A DNA stretch of 64,000 nucleotides from Skeletonema tropicum (Eukaryota > Bacillariophyta > Thalassiosirophyceae > Thalassiosirales > Thalassiosiraceae). Location of the stretch: contig CM074136.1 in the NCBI GenBank assembly GCA_037178625.1, forward strand, positions 2,852,001-2,916,000. Direction: 5' to 3'. Numbering within the stretch: position 1 is the stretch's first letter; the number at the start of each line of letters is the position of its first letter. Below the pieces are notes generated by a model. The model ran no database searches. It was given only the letters and a program-made list of their open reading frames with translations, and was not told the DNA's origin. Below, in pieces: positions 53,910 to 64,000 of this stretch. The translations under genes were made by a program, and so were the position numbers.

Positions 53910-55844
53910 ATGAAGACTCGTAGCAATCAGTACAATAGTCCAAGGAGGAGAGCCCGCGGAGAGAAGAGGCAGAAGAACTCGCCATCCAAAAAGCCTTCAG
54001 ATGACGCTCCATCATCTCCGTCCAAAGCGCCAGTACGTAAGAAGCGGAAAGAGCAAACGCGATGCGTATGTGGCAAACCTGCGTGTGATACGTTGATGAA
54101 GAAGCTGGAGGCGCTCAACGATAGCAGCATCACTTACTTTAATGTTCCTGCACTACCAAAGCCAATATTACCAAAGGCTCGGAAGCCGGAGAGAATCAGG
54201 AAGAAAGATATGATCCACAGACACAATAGTTACCTTGCTTGTTTGGGCGCAGAGGCGAAGGGAAGGGTAGAACTGATTAAGCAGGGTGGCCCCGACAGAT
54301 ACTCTGATAAAAGTTACCTGCAGTTTGCGTCAATTCATCTTCATCCCGAAATCCTGAAAGAACATCTCAAAGACGGCCACCTGCCAAAAGAAATCCCTAG
54401 TGAGGTTGGACTGAAACTATCTCAAGAAGGGTCATGCATATTCAAGGAGAAAGATGAAGTTCCGTCATCTGAAGAACGTAACTTCATCGCTCTTCCAAAC
54501 TATCCGCTGGCCAGGGCACAAGAGTTCTACTGTGCAGTTGAAAAAATATCCATGGTGAAGAATGTTGCATCCTCAATGGTTACACCGCCGCCACCTGCCA
54601 CAACTCGATCTGGCGCTGGTATCGTATCAGACCCACGAGCATTCGAAGCCGCTCTACTGAAAGAAGAGCTGAGAAAGAGAGACCAAAGTCTTCAATGCCG
54701 AGAAGAAAGCCTTCGGCAGCAGCAAAAAGATCTTGAAGCCAGGGAGAAAGCATATCAAGAGTCGCTCAAGAAGTTGAAACAGCTTGAATTTGACTCACTG
54801 ACAAGAGAAAGGGAGTTGCAACAGCTCCAATTAGATTTACTGAGAAGAGAAAAGGACATGAATAAGGAGTTAAGTAGTATCTTGAAATTGATTGAAGGGA
54901 TTGGTGGATTATCAAGGCTTACCTTAACTAACAAGAAGTGGCACAAACGCAACTGTAGAAACAAAGCCAGCGCGGCGTCCACCCTGTTCGGATTCCGATC
55001 TTGGAAAGAAACTGTATGCTACGTCCACGGCCTATTCGGTCTTTATCCGCCAACAGAGCTGCCATCACTAGATGATCCAGTGACCTCGTTTGAATGGTGC
55101 CTTGCGGCAAAGATGAGAATCAACTGTGGGATGTCCTATCGAACAATTGCATACATCCTTGGGCTGAACGCAGAGAACTCTCATGTTGCAGATAGAGTGA
55201 AGTGGTGGGTTGATAGATGGGGCGAAGCAGGAGAAGATCTCTCTATTCTTGATATAACTGAGGAATTCCTTAAAGCAACTTGTCCTCAAGCATTCAAGGA
55301 TGAAGGTCTCGACAATGTTTGTGCAATACCTGACGGCAAAGACTTCAAGATATTTACTCCACGGAAGAATACACTCTTCACTCGCGCGTGCTATTCTGAC
55401 AAAGTCCACGCTAGTGCAGTGCGTTGCATTTCATGGTGCACGCCAATGGGTTTAAGTTTTGAGCACACTAATTTATTCCTTGCTCGTGTATCAGTGAAGG
55501 CGCTCGTTGAGCTGTGGGGACCACGGCTGAGGAAGTGTCCACCAGGATGGGTGATGCTATCGGATCGAGGCTTTTGGGACACAGCACGATACTATCCCAA
55601 TATGAACAGGCAAATCACCCCCAAATTCTTGAGTGGTCGCGGCCAATTCACCGCCGAGGAGGTGTCTGCTGATAGGACCATCTGCAAGTTGAGGTACACG
55701 TGCGAGGTTGCATTTTCTCGAGTCACGGATAGCGATGGGTTGAAGGATGTCATCCCGGCTTCATTTTACGGCATGTTGGATGCCATGAACCATTGGGCAC
55801 ACGCCAATGTAAATATTTGTAGGCCGCTAATGCCGCTAAATTAA
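53910..55844 (+). CDS. DDE transposase (DDE_Tnp_4 / Harbinger-ISL2EU type), apparently intact
   Basis: Single exon, 644 residues. The basic N-terminus precedes a Cys-containing segment (RCVCGKPACD) and a HRHNSYLACLG ... SIHLHPEIL region that may be a THAP-like zinc finger. A coiled coil follows at about 245-325. The catalytic domain has CAIPDGKDFKIFTP (first Asp at about 475), GWVMLSDRGFWDTA (second Asp 552), then ITPKFLSGRGQFTAEEV and TCEVAFSRV (Glu 599), which is the IDGTEF / ADRGF / P-F--G--Q / RIHVERaI pattern of DDE_Tnp_4 proteins. The frame has no break, so the protein may be active. Broken relatives lie at 48250 and 49635. Confidence 0.85.
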   Translation: MKTRSNQYNSPRRRARGEKRQKNSPSKKPSDDAPSSPSKAPVRKKRKEQTRCVCGKPACDTLMKKLEALNDSSITYFNVPALPKPILPKARKPERIRKKDMIHRHNSYLACLGAEAKGRVELIKQGGPDRYSDKSYLQFASIHLHPEILKEHLKDGHLPKEIPSEVGLKLSQEGSCIFKEKDEVPSSEERNFIALPNYPLARAQEFYCAVEKISMVKNVASSMVTPPPPATTRSGAGIVSDPRAFEAALLKEELRKRDQSLQCREESLRQQQKDLEAREKAYQESLKKLKQLEFDSLTRERELQQLQLDLLRREKDMNKELSSILKLIEGIGGLSRLTLTNKKWHKRNCRNKASAASTLFGFRSWKETVCYVHGLFGLYPPTELPSLDDPVTSFEWCLAAKMRINCGMSYRTIAYILGLNAENSHVADRVKWWVDRWGEAGEDLSILDITEEFLKATCPQAFKDEGLDNVCAIPDGKDFKIFTPRKNTLFTRACYSDKVHASAVRCISWCTPMGLSFEHTNLFLARVSVKALVELWGPRLRKCPPGWVMLSDRGFWDTARYYPNMNRQITPKFLSGRGQFTAEEVSADRTICKLRYTCEVAFSRVTDSDGLKDVIPASFYGMLDAMNHWAHANVNICRPLMPLN

Positions 55845-57269
55845 GTCGTCATTATTATTCTTTTCGTCTGTTTTTGTTGCCGTAGAGTGTCGAAGAGAAG
55901 ACGAACCGATGATGTGTTGATGTGTCGGGAGATCCGGGCAGTCAGCTTCTGCATGAATATTTAATAATAATAACTCAACTATGCCATAAAATTGTTGCCG
56001 ATGCACAGCCAGTCATGATAATTAACAGCGGCATCGCTCGTTGCTGTTTTTTGGTGGATAGTTTGCCGTGCATACGCATACAGTAGGTGACGACATGGTT
56101 GCGAGGCGGCGCAGCCGCCGAGCTCACCCCTTCCCTTTCGGCGAAGCCGAGAGGGCGTGAACATGTGGTGATCTAGACATGCTGTCCTTATAATCACAAA
56201 CAGAGCGGCGTACAGTGACGATCTGTGGTAAAGATACAAATAAGACAAGAAAACATCATCGTAATACGACGAGATTCAAACTCGCATCCACTTCAATCCG
56301 CGTGAAATAGCTCTATCATTGAGACTTACATACTACTAATGCTTCCATCTTAATAACCCGGAACCCTTGTTTCTTACCTGTTGCCCTTGGTTGGATTAGT
56401 AGTTCATCTATCGCGGTGTCTGCATCAATTGCACGTCCATCACATCATCTCCGCCCAAAAGAGTGATGGTGATGGCTGTGTATGATGTCTGACCGTGTGT
56501 GTAACAGGCATTCTCATGACTGTCCGATAAGACCCTCCTCGTGCGGCTCCAACTAGCCAAAACATCTACTAATCCGACAACTTATTATTCTCCTCTTTAA
56601 CGATAAGGCTCTATGATCGTATGGTTCATGAATACCCACTGATTTGCATTTAGTGGCTCTTTACAAAGTTGATTATTGCATACACTCTGGGTAGAAAAAT
56701 AGATTGCCTCTCACTGATGAATTGTGCTTGATCATGTACTAATTGATGTTTGTGAACAGTTGAGGTAGCAAAAGACGTCCCCCAAGTAATATATATCGAT
56801 TGATTGCGAGGAAACCCTCTCCTTTGCCGTGTATCACCACGTAAACGTCCGTGGGAGGGGTGAAGGGAGGTAAAAGTTGTGGATTTTATGCCGTCGATGG
56901 CGACGTTAATTTCTTCATTTTCGATCAACCAACTGAGTATTTCCGTCGTTGACGCTTATACTATGATGTATAAGATCGGATAAGCAGAGTATAATAGGTT
57001 TATTTATTAGATGTGCATAACTGTGGCAATAGGAGTGGAGGACATCATGGTGGGGGTGTAAAAGTAAAAGGTGATAGGTATTTGGAGGTTGGATTTTGAG
57101 TGGTACCGGTTAGCGACGGCCTCTGTACGAAGGAATCGAACCCCCTAGCTACGGCCAAAACAGCGATTGTACGGTAGGAATAATACTCAAAAACACTTGT
57201 GTTCCACCTTAACCCAAATTTGCATTACAGAACGCCTGACGGACGTCTACATACACACAGTACAGGGAC
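55845..57269. other. Transposon flank and intergenic region
   Basis: No gene. GC-rich hairpins lie at about 56105-56160 (GGCGGCGCAGCCGCC; CTTTCGGCGAAGCCGAGAG). GTAGGTGACGACATGG at about 56083 is weakly complementary to CATGTTGTCACC near 52190, so these might be the ends of the SWIM/transposase element; this is not firm. Confidence 0.4.
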
Positions 57270-57655
57270 CAGGGTATACCTACTCCAAAAATACGTAGGT
57301 ACCTACGTATTGGGTAATACCTATCCGAATTTTCGACTGGGTACGTATTACTTGGTTACGTACCTACTCATTACCTAGGTGACCCAGTTAGGTACGAGTT
57401 AGGTCCTTGAATGGGTACTTTTCTGAAGAATTTTGGCCATTTCAGAGGTAAATTTCGCTATTTTACGGGTATTTCGAGCTCTTTTGTACCTGATTAGGAG
57501 TACCCAGAAGGTAGTTACCCTTAGGTAAGTACGTATCAGGTAAGTACCCATACAGAAATCGAGCAGGTACGTACGTAATAGTTACACCCAATACCCAAAA
57601 AATACCTGATACCCAGGTATTTTTTCGGTGGGTACGGAGTGGGTATACAACCCTG
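57270..57655. mobile_element. MITE-like inverted repeat element, GTACC-rich
   Basis: CAGGGTATACCTACTCC (57270) is mirrored, with small changes, by GGAGTGGGTATACAACCCTG (ending 57655). The interior is packed with TACGTA, GTACC and TACCCA words, similar in style to 45190-45310. Non-coding. Confidence 0.6.
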
Positions 57656-57657
57656 AA

Positions 57658-58042
57658 AGGGACCCTCCGCGAACTATCCACCTGAGCTCGCGAACTATCC
57701 ACCTACTCTGCTTATCCACCCTCCAAATCACAGCCTAGCCAAAATATTGATACCCACCTCCTCCGGTTTCAACTAGAGTAGTGGGCTCAAGTTGCTGCAC
57801 TTGATTTTGTTCACCTCGAGGCTAATAGAGTCAGCCTTCGTATAACCGTATATCATCGCAACAAGATCCAACGACTGCACAATTCGATCCAGCACTGCAT
57901 CAACACACAACATCATAATGTCGTGGATTTATTTTGGAGGGGTGGCGGGGTCTCTTGGGTGAAAACTCAAGTTATACCCACCTAGAGCAGGCTAGCCAAA
58001 ATTTTTATACCCATGGGGGGGTATAGTTCGCGGAGGTTCCCT
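57658..58042. mobile_element. MITE-like element abutting the previous one
   Basis: Terminal repeats AGGGACCCTCCGCGAACTAT (57658-57677) and complement ATAGTTCGCGGAGGTTCCCT (58023-58042), one mismatch. CGCGAACTATCCACCT is repeated at the left end, and a GCTAGCCAAAATTTTTATACC-type block is present near both ends. 385 bp, non-coding. Confidence 0.7.
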
Positions 58043-58060
58043 GTAGTACCTCCCGCCCTC

Positions 58061-58390
58061 TATCCCTGACTGTCCTCGCCAACTTACCATCATTCACTAC
58101 CACCTACACCATCATCATGCTACACATCATACCTATCAATATATCACAAGCTTCTATGCACTACAGATCCTACATATTCTTCACTCTCGCTCCCATCGTC
58201 GTCTGATTGACTGGTGCACTGTCTTGTGCGAGCTGGAGGCTCTACATCTATACATGGTGTGTTTGTGTAGGATCTGTAGTGCATAGAAGCTTGTAGTAGG
58301 TAGATAAGTACTTACTTATGATGTGTATTGTAGCATGGCAGCATGGCATGGTTATACACAGGTAAATTGTGGCGAGGACAGTCAGGGATA
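58061..58390. mobile_element. Foldback element with long arms
   Basis: TATCCCTGACTGTCCTCGCC (58061-58080) pairs with GGCGAGGACAGTCAGGGATA (58371-58390). An inner block AAGCTTCTATGCACTACAGA-TCCTACA (58148-58174) pairs with its complement at 58266-58292. About 90 bases form the loop. Non-coding; could form a large hairpin. Confidence 0.75.
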
Positions 58391-58886
58391 GTCAGGGACA
58401 GTCGGGGACACTCGCGGTGAGGTCCCTGAGTGTCCCTCTAGATGTGACAGCATCAAGTACCACTTTCTCCAACGAGGCCTTCAGTGAATCGCACATAGTG
58501 ACTCGAGTCACACTAGCAAGTCACACTGTCATTACACAACAGGCCTCATCTCATGCATAGCTAGGGGGTCTTCCTGATGATATATCTAGAGAGGTACAAT
58601 AAGTACCTAGCTCACAGCGCTGCTTCATGAGTAGCAATTACAGGCTCTAGAGAGAGAGCTAATAAATGCTTTGAGATTGAGATAGGAAAGAATTGAAGTA
58701 GCTCTATTGCTTGCATTTAATTTACAAGAAGAAAAATCAATTAATCTTCCACTCTACTGCTGGGGTCAGGAGACCTTCATACCCATACCAGTATCAGGTT
58801 GTGCTCACTGTAACTGATGTAAATGTCACGAAATTTTTACTCTTCCAGATCCTCTCGGCTACAACACTCTGGTTGCCTCTGACAAT
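58391..58886. other. Intergenic region
   Basis: Contains further GTCAGGGACA / GTCGGGGACA copies next to the foldback element and the 3' flank of the kinase gene. No gene seen. Confidence 0.4.
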
Positions 58887-60188
58887 TTACTCAAGTTCTT
58901 TTTCTGGGTCAAATTTCGGCCATGCGATAAACTCCTTTGCAATCGTCTTGGGGAAGGAAGGAAGGACTAGGCTCCTGCTCCGCCTTGAATCCAAAGCGAA
59001 AGTTCTAGGGCTCTCAGTCTCGCAACCCTCTGCTCCCTTGGAAGTGCAATCATTCAGTATCTTACACACCTCACTCATTACTGGACGAGCCCAAAGATCT
59101 CTTGATAAGCCACTCTTGATGATGTCTTGAATTGGTTGGGGCCACTTTCGATTGATGGCAAGGGTCTTGCTATCTACTCTTGAAAATGCTTGTTCAAGAT
59201 CTTTCCTCTGCTTGTACTGCGCAAACGGCTTCTTCAGACTCAAAATCTCCCATAATACTACGCAGAAGGAGTATACATCCGACTTGAGGTTGTAGGGATC
59301 ATGAAAGATCACTTCAGGAGAAGTATACCTTGGTGTTCCCGAGTCACTCATCTCATGTAGGTCTTTGTAGTGATCACCACCCTGTGGCATGAACCTAGCC
59401 AGACCAAAGTCGAACAACTTGACGTTGCCATGCCGGTCGAAACCAACATTATCTGGCTTGAGATCTCGGAAGATGACTCCCTGCTTATGCAGACAATCAA
59501 CAGCACTGGCGAGAGAAGCAGCTACACGTAGCCGACTGTGAAGAGATCTTCCTTCGTCCAATCGTTCCTTCTCTACTGACCTGCTGCTTAATCTACTGCG
59601 CAAAGAAGTGAATAACCTTGCTGAGTGGAAAGAATTCTTAGCCCACCCATCTAATTTGTCCTGCAAAGTACAATCTAGCTTCTCCAAGATGATGAAGTAC
59701 TCGGATGCACCTTTCAGAAAAGCGTTGTGCCGGCTGTCAACTACGCCATGAAGCTTGATAATATTTGGGTGATTTAGAGCCGCTAAGACCTCAGTTTCAC
59801 GGGTGATATCTTGAGCTGCGAGGTGAAAGTGATCCTCGTCGTCCTCCAACTTGTCTTTGAGGGACTTCATGACGTACTTTGCACCATTTCTCACGGACCT
59901 GGCGATTGCTTCTCTCTTCTTGACTTGCTCCTTGGTGTATTTCTTGGATAGTTCGGGACAAAGGTTGAAGTCCTGAATGTCGTACACGTTGGAGAATGAT
60001 CCCGCTCCCACATTTCGGCCAAGGATGATTTCATCTTTCTGAAATGGTGCAACCGAGTCCAGAGGTGAATGGCCATATGTGTCGCGGAAGTCATCACTGC
60101 TTCGCCGTGCAAGGTCGCTAGCGCTTCGACGTGAGTGGTCTCTGGCCGTGAGACGATTATCGTGAATGCTTGTGTTATCATTCAACAT
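58887..60188 (-). CDS. Protein kinase (Ser/Thr, possibly TKL-like)
   Basis: Single exon, 433 residues. A basic, Ser/Arg-rich N-terminus (RDHSRRSASDLARRSSDDFR) leads to a complete kinase core: glycine loop GRNVGAGSFSNVYD (61-68), Lys108 in AKYVMKSL, Glu132 in the C-helix, IFRDLKPDN (Asp242; Phe replaces the usual His of HRD), DFG at 260-262, SPE at 290-292, and LKSDVYSFCVVLWEILSLKKPF. The DVYSFxxxLWE block is typical of TKL and related plant or algal kinases. An insertion of about 30 residues (SARLFTSLRSRLSSRSVEKE) separates strand 5 and helix E. The tail has Ser/Arg stretches. Substrate unknown. All catalytic residues are present, so it should be active. Confidence 0.92.
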   Translation of the reverse strand: MLNDNTSIHDNRLTARDHSRRSASDLARRSSDDFRDTYGHSPLDSVAPFQKDEIILGRNVGAGSFSNVYDIQDFNLCPELSKKYTKEQVKKREAIARSVRNGAKYVMKSLKDKLEDDEDHFHLAAQDITRETEVLAALNHPNIIKLHGVVDSRHNAFLKGASEYFIILEKLDCTLQDKLDGWAKNSFHSARLFTSLRSRLSSRSVEKERLDEGRSLHSRLRVAASLASAVDCLHKQGVIFRDLKPDNVGFDRHGNVKLFDFGLARFMPQGGDHYKDLHEMSDSGTPRYTSPEVIFHDPYNLKSDVYSFCVVLWEILSLKKPFAQYKQRKDLEQAFSRVDSKTLAINRKWPQPIQDIIKSGLSRDLWARPVMSEVCKILNDCTSKGAEGCETESPRTFALDSRRSRSLVLPSFPKTIAKEFIAWPKFDPEKELE

Positions 60189-61400
60189 GATCTAATTGTT
60201 TTGGGGTTTGATTGTGTTGTGATATTACCTGAGTACTGAGGGGAAGGTTTGGCTGTGAATATTAAATTTTGTGGTCGTACTTATGGGAACGGGGCCTTAT
60301 GTTCCCTTCTACAATACCTCTATTTACCAACTCTCATACCAGATAGCTCTAAGCAGCAACTTGAGGACGAACAAGAGCGATCAAGATATGTATGACACAA
60401 CAGCATGAAACAGAGGCTGATGGTCAAAACTTTACCGCAAGATCATATTCATATTTTAACTGTTTGAAGTCGCGGCTCGCGGCATAGCTTATTTTTGTAC
60501 TAATTCATACGTAGCATGTATCAGTAGTAACGTACATTCGTAAATACCTCTATGGTGTAAAGTTTAAAGTTGACAGTTGACATCCAACACACCCACCATC
60601 AAGATAAACCATGCTAGTCCCCCCTACGGCACATGTCAACTACACCAAACCTACCGAGGCCAGTGGAGGAAATACGGCGGTATTTCATTGTCAACCCCAT
60701 CAATCGTCATTTTCCGTCGGATTCCGCCACGAAGTGCTTTCGAATTCCCAAAACTAATAGATCACCAATTTATCATCACATCGACGCTACGGCACATTCG
60801 GCACGATAGTATCCACTCCTACTCATCGTTGCTACGGCTCTCGCTGTATTACAATCGCCACAGACGCTTCACCTATTGATATACCATCGACGTCCGCCAT
60901 AACTCCGCCACAAACCGCCGCTTAATTTGATATCAACGGCATTGAGAAAGCAATCAACCAGGCAGTGATAATAATTGGAGAAGCAACACCTGTGGTACCC
61001 CCAGTACGTCGCGCAGTTAGGATCTTCTGCTGCTCCGCTCACTTGGAGTAAGTCCCATGGACACGCAGCAAAAAAGAGACTCCTACGATACATATTATTA
61101 TTTAGAACAGCTCTACATACAACCTTCTACAACAGAAATACCACAAAGCGCCATCATTCATTGAAAATGCAGACTCGCAGTAGCAAACGTATCACTAAAG
61201 AGGAGACGCGCATTCACTCTGATGAGAAGAAGCAGGACAAGTGAAGGATGATGACAAGAAGCAGGACCACAAACGCACTAAACGCAGCAGCGGTGGCTGC
61301 ACTACTTACTGCCACGCATCGCAGACGGAGCCGGTGGTGTCAACACAAAATAATGATGCAGCTACGCGTCAAGAAGAAGAAATCTACAATCTGCAACTAT
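60189..61400. other. Intergenic region
   Basis: No supported gene. Short plus-strand frames (60577-60879, 60975-61244, 61248-61448) are basic and low in information. The second ends with MQTRSSKRITKEETRIHSDE, which could be the start of a chromatin- or transposon-type protein. Confidence 0.35.
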
Positions 61401-61401
61401 A

Positions 61402-62779
61402 ATGTATCAGGGGAAGCGTGTATTATTATCTGCAAAGTTCGTGTATAAATGGAAAGGTGACGAAAGACGAAATCTCTCGCTACTGCCACATCGAGTACGT
61501 TTACTAGAGAATGGGGATACGTTTGAGAATTATCCAGAGGAGAATGAGGTGGATAATGTAATCGAAGATTATCGAATGACGCTGTACGAGGAAGGCCATG
61601 AACTATACAATACATGTATCGCCCGTGTCAATGCAAAGAAGAACGATGCGCTTGAGGTGGAAAAAGAAGATCGAAGAGAATAAGAAGTCATCACTAGACG
61701 ACATCACTGATATAGAGGAAAAGATCGTAAATGAAAAGATGAAACCGTGTGAAGTCTTGGAGTCAGAGTACAACCATCTGGGGCACTGCTTAGACGCACT
61801 ATTCAGAAGGGAGTTAATGCAGGGAAGGAAATTATCAATCAGGAGTGGGGTGAGTAGTGTATATGATGTATGATATTAGTGGGTGTGGATCTGTGTATAT
61901 TCTCACATACTCTGCTTTGTTTTATCAATTGCACATTATTACAGTGCACACACTATCTCAATATACGTGTGTTAGGGATGGGAAGATAGACAAGGATGAG
62001 TTGAAGTACGACAGTCTTTCGAAGGCAGCAAATTATATTGTGAAGAAACGTTTGTTGGGGCATGTCCGTCTGAAATGTTTTGTGGAATTAAACAATACAA
62101 AATCGGCAACTATTGCAGAGGTAAATGGAGAGGAAATATGACAAGGAAGCAGATACGGCATTGGGAATGAAAGGAGTCATCGCTTTAGTCTCGAGCGAGC
62201 CCCTTTTCAATCTTTGAAGTTCGTCACGTGAAGGACTGGATTCACAGTCTCAACCCCAGCCATCGTATTGCAAACAGGATCATGCGTATCCACATCCTAT
62301 AAGTTGTACAAGATTGGAATTTGTACGTACTGTAAAAGATCGCCGGAAGGATTTGACTGAGGCATTTGGTGTGGTCAGACGGACATGTGGAAAGATTCCC
62401 ATCGTAAGGAGAATTTTGGCGCACTCGTGCTCACTATTGTTGCCCATCTTCATACTTTGAAAGATGGGCGTGAATACTTTATGAGTAAAGAAACAGCAGA
62501 ACGATTGAAAATGGAGGGTAAACTTGTTTCGGTACGTACTGTTATTGCTGAATGTTCCTTTTCATTGCAATACTAACTGCATATCATCTCACCACTCTAT
62601 CTTGTTGTCCTTCTATTGTATACTATACTTTACAGTGTGGACCACATGTCGCGGTGCTTGAACTTGTCGGCATTTTTGAGCGTTTCGAGCAGGCGAAGAC
62701 TGTGAATCACGTCGCAAGGGCGGACCCGACGAGAAGCTACGTACTGAGGATGCGGAGAGTCTATCCCACCGGCTGCTAG
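61402..62779 (+). other. Possible multi-exon or decayed gene, unknown
   Basis: Several plus-strand pieces look coding but do not join cleanly. 61402-61683 gives a 93-residue piece (SAKFVYKWKGDERRNLSLLP). A shifted frame to about 61857 reads SLDDITDIEEKIVNEKMKPC; it ends at a GTGAGT..GTTAG intron-like segment whose splicing does not keep the frame. At 62385-62532 ENFGALVLTIVAHLHTLKDG reads to a GTACGT donor, and the CTTTACAG acceptor at 62636 then allows CGPHVAVLELVGIFERFEQA in phase. I recognise no family. Frame breaks suggest decay or missed exons. Confidence 0.3.
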
Positions 62780-62949
62780 ATGGATTGCTACCCGTCTATC
62801 AAAATTTACCCAAGCCAACAATAATGCGTGGGCTTATGTTTTGTTTATGATTCAGTACGCTCTCCAACAGAGTCGTGTATGATGCTTCCTTAAGTAAGTA
62901 TGCACGAAGGTGAATTTGTTTGCGTACCATAATATGATTCTTTTTTGCA

Positions 62950-63345
62950 ATGAAGTCTCATACTCATCCTAATTGCAAACATGCTGTCTTTACAGACGTC
63001 TCACACGAACCATCTCAGCTTCACCCTGATTTACGGCAACGAGGAGATCATACCATCCTTGTCTATGTCTATTCATCATGGCAAGAGATGGATCCTTCCA
63101 TCATCGCCTACCTTGAGGAGTATGCCAATGATTTGGAGACGCTCATCCCATGGCGCAAAGAGGGCTTCTCACAGGAGATGGAGTTCAGAGATAGCAACCG
63201 ATCTGACAGGTCCGATTTCGATTCATCGGTGACTTACGTATCCATTCCTGTTTGTGACATGAAAGGATTATCCGGCCCTTCCAAAAGACTTTTCGCTACG
63301 TTCAGGTTTAGAGGAACAAGCATTATCAACACCTACAAGAGTTGA
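62950..63345 (+). CDS. Hypothetical protein or last exon, unknown
   Basis: An ATG-started frame of 131 residues with protein-like composition (MDPSIIAYLEEYANDLETLI; VSIPVCDMKGLSGPSKRLFA). No domain recognised. A CTTTACAG acceptor at about 62995 lies within it, so it could be the end of a larger gene reading from 61402, but frames do not confirm that. Confidence 0.3.
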   Translation: MKSHTHPNCKHAVFTDVSHEPSQLHPDLRQRGDHTILVYVYSSWQEMDPSIIAYLEEYANDLETLIPWRKEGFSQEMEFRDSNRSDRSDFDSSVTYVSIPVCDMKGLSGPSKRLFATFRFRGTSIINTYKS

Positions 63346-64000
63346 ATTGCGTAAAGACCCCTCCATCTTGTCAATTTTGACAATCCACGGAAGTCGTGCT
63401 TGGGACCTTTGTCGCTGCGGCCTTCCGTTTAGTGAAGATTCGGCTTCTCATTATGAGCAGGAACTCAGTCTACGTTGTCTGCTTTAAGTTGTATTTATGC
63501 TCAAACTGGTACTGACCTAAAGCAAATGGAGTGATCTACGGAGTGAAGAGTGACAGTGCGAGTGCATTCTCTCGTAGCCAGTTTGAATCTCTAGGGTTGG
63601 TAGCAGTATAAGCAGCAGTGATTCAAGCTCTGCTGAACGTCAATGGCGCAGCGATAATAGTTTTGATGGCAGCTTTGCAGAGGCGATAGCGATTGATGGG
63701 CTTCTTCATGATCGACACTAAAATAAATGGAGGACAAGGCAGAGTCGTCGCAGATATTTTCTGAAATTGAGTCAATAGTGATGCTTGGGAAGTATCTTGG
63801 TCTTCGGAAATACCTGAGGAGGAAGATGGTCACGAGACATCGGAACTCTTCAAGCTACTTCTTCATCAGGTTTCATATTCTTCAGAGGATTCCTTGGCTC
63901 TAGGTTCGATACTATGAATTCTGGAAACACTCTCCTTGAAAACATCGTAGCTTGATGTAGAGATGTAATTCTTTATTATCATTATTTAGTAACTATTGAT
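63346..64000. other. Window end, no supported feature
   Basis: I see no gene, repeat or element that I can support here. Confidence 0.4.

Noticed and set aside
52190..56100. TIR of the SWIM/transposase element (CATGTTGTCACC / GGTGACGACATG)
   Set aside because: Only 11 of 12 bases match and neighbours do not align; kept as a hint only.
56250..56330. Possible tRNA on the minus strand (GCGAG TTTGAAT CTCGT)
   Set aside because: T-loop lacks the invariant C and the anticodon and acceptor stems do not form.
57118..57170. tRNA-like T-arm (GGGGGTTCGATTCC on the minus strand)
   Set aside because: Only about 50 bases have matching ends; no D-arm or anticodon arm of proper size.

Overview
The window is nuclear DNA from a eukaryotic alga, most likely a centric (thalassiosiroid) diatom. 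Evidence: small spliceosomal introns of about 84-167 nt with clear GT..AG borders; a lipase whose N-terminus carries the diatom plastid signature ASA|F; Pro-Thr linker proteins, lysine-rich and cysteine-rich secreted repeat proteins, a type III-like metacaspase and a urea-cycle argininosuccinate synthase. The genus is not determined. There are no bacterial operons, no CRISPR array, and no rRNA or tRNA gene that I could support.

Layout. 1-11 kb: two Golgi-type glycosyltransferase genes (HIRRGD fucosyltransferase-like, frameshifted; GT8-like), a redoxin, and a three-exon gene with two RCC1 propellers. 10.9-13.9 kb: a pogo/Tc1-type transposon relic followed by a hAT-type MITE inserted inside a Mutator-type MITE, each with exact target-site duplications. 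14.3-26.6 kb: three secreted-protein genes sharing one design (signal-peptide exon, phase-0 intron, then a P-x-LRG motif), with a tandem repeat array, a small membrane-protein ORF, an LYR-motif gene and uracil-DNA glycosylase between them. 27-30.6 kb: a decayed transposase and a metacaspase. 31.8-42.3 kb: WW-domain protein, argininosuccinate synthase, membrane-anchored papain-like protease, a hAT deletion derivative, a hairpin-forming repeat pair and a plastid lipase. 42.9-58.4 kb: a dense transposon graveyard containing a TIR-bounded unknown ORF, a Ty3/gypsy relic, a 3.1-kb element with about 0.5-kb inverted repeats and a Ulp1-like fragment, and an apparently intact DDE transposase beside a divergent SWIM zinc-finger gene. 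58.9-60.2 kb: a protein kinase. 60.2-64 kb: poorly defined, possibly decayed coding sequence.

How it fits together. The host genes cover ordinary functions: protein glycosylation, redox, DNA repair, nitrogen/urea metabolism, plastid lipid turnover, proteolysis and signalling. The secreted repeat proteins look like extracellular or cell-wall candidates. The most novel material is in the mobile DNA (nested MITEs, the SWIM+DDE pair, the unknown ORF between palindrome-bearing termini) and in the shared architecture of the secreted genes. Exon borders were read by eye from splice consensus and frame; family names come from motifs and no database was searched.
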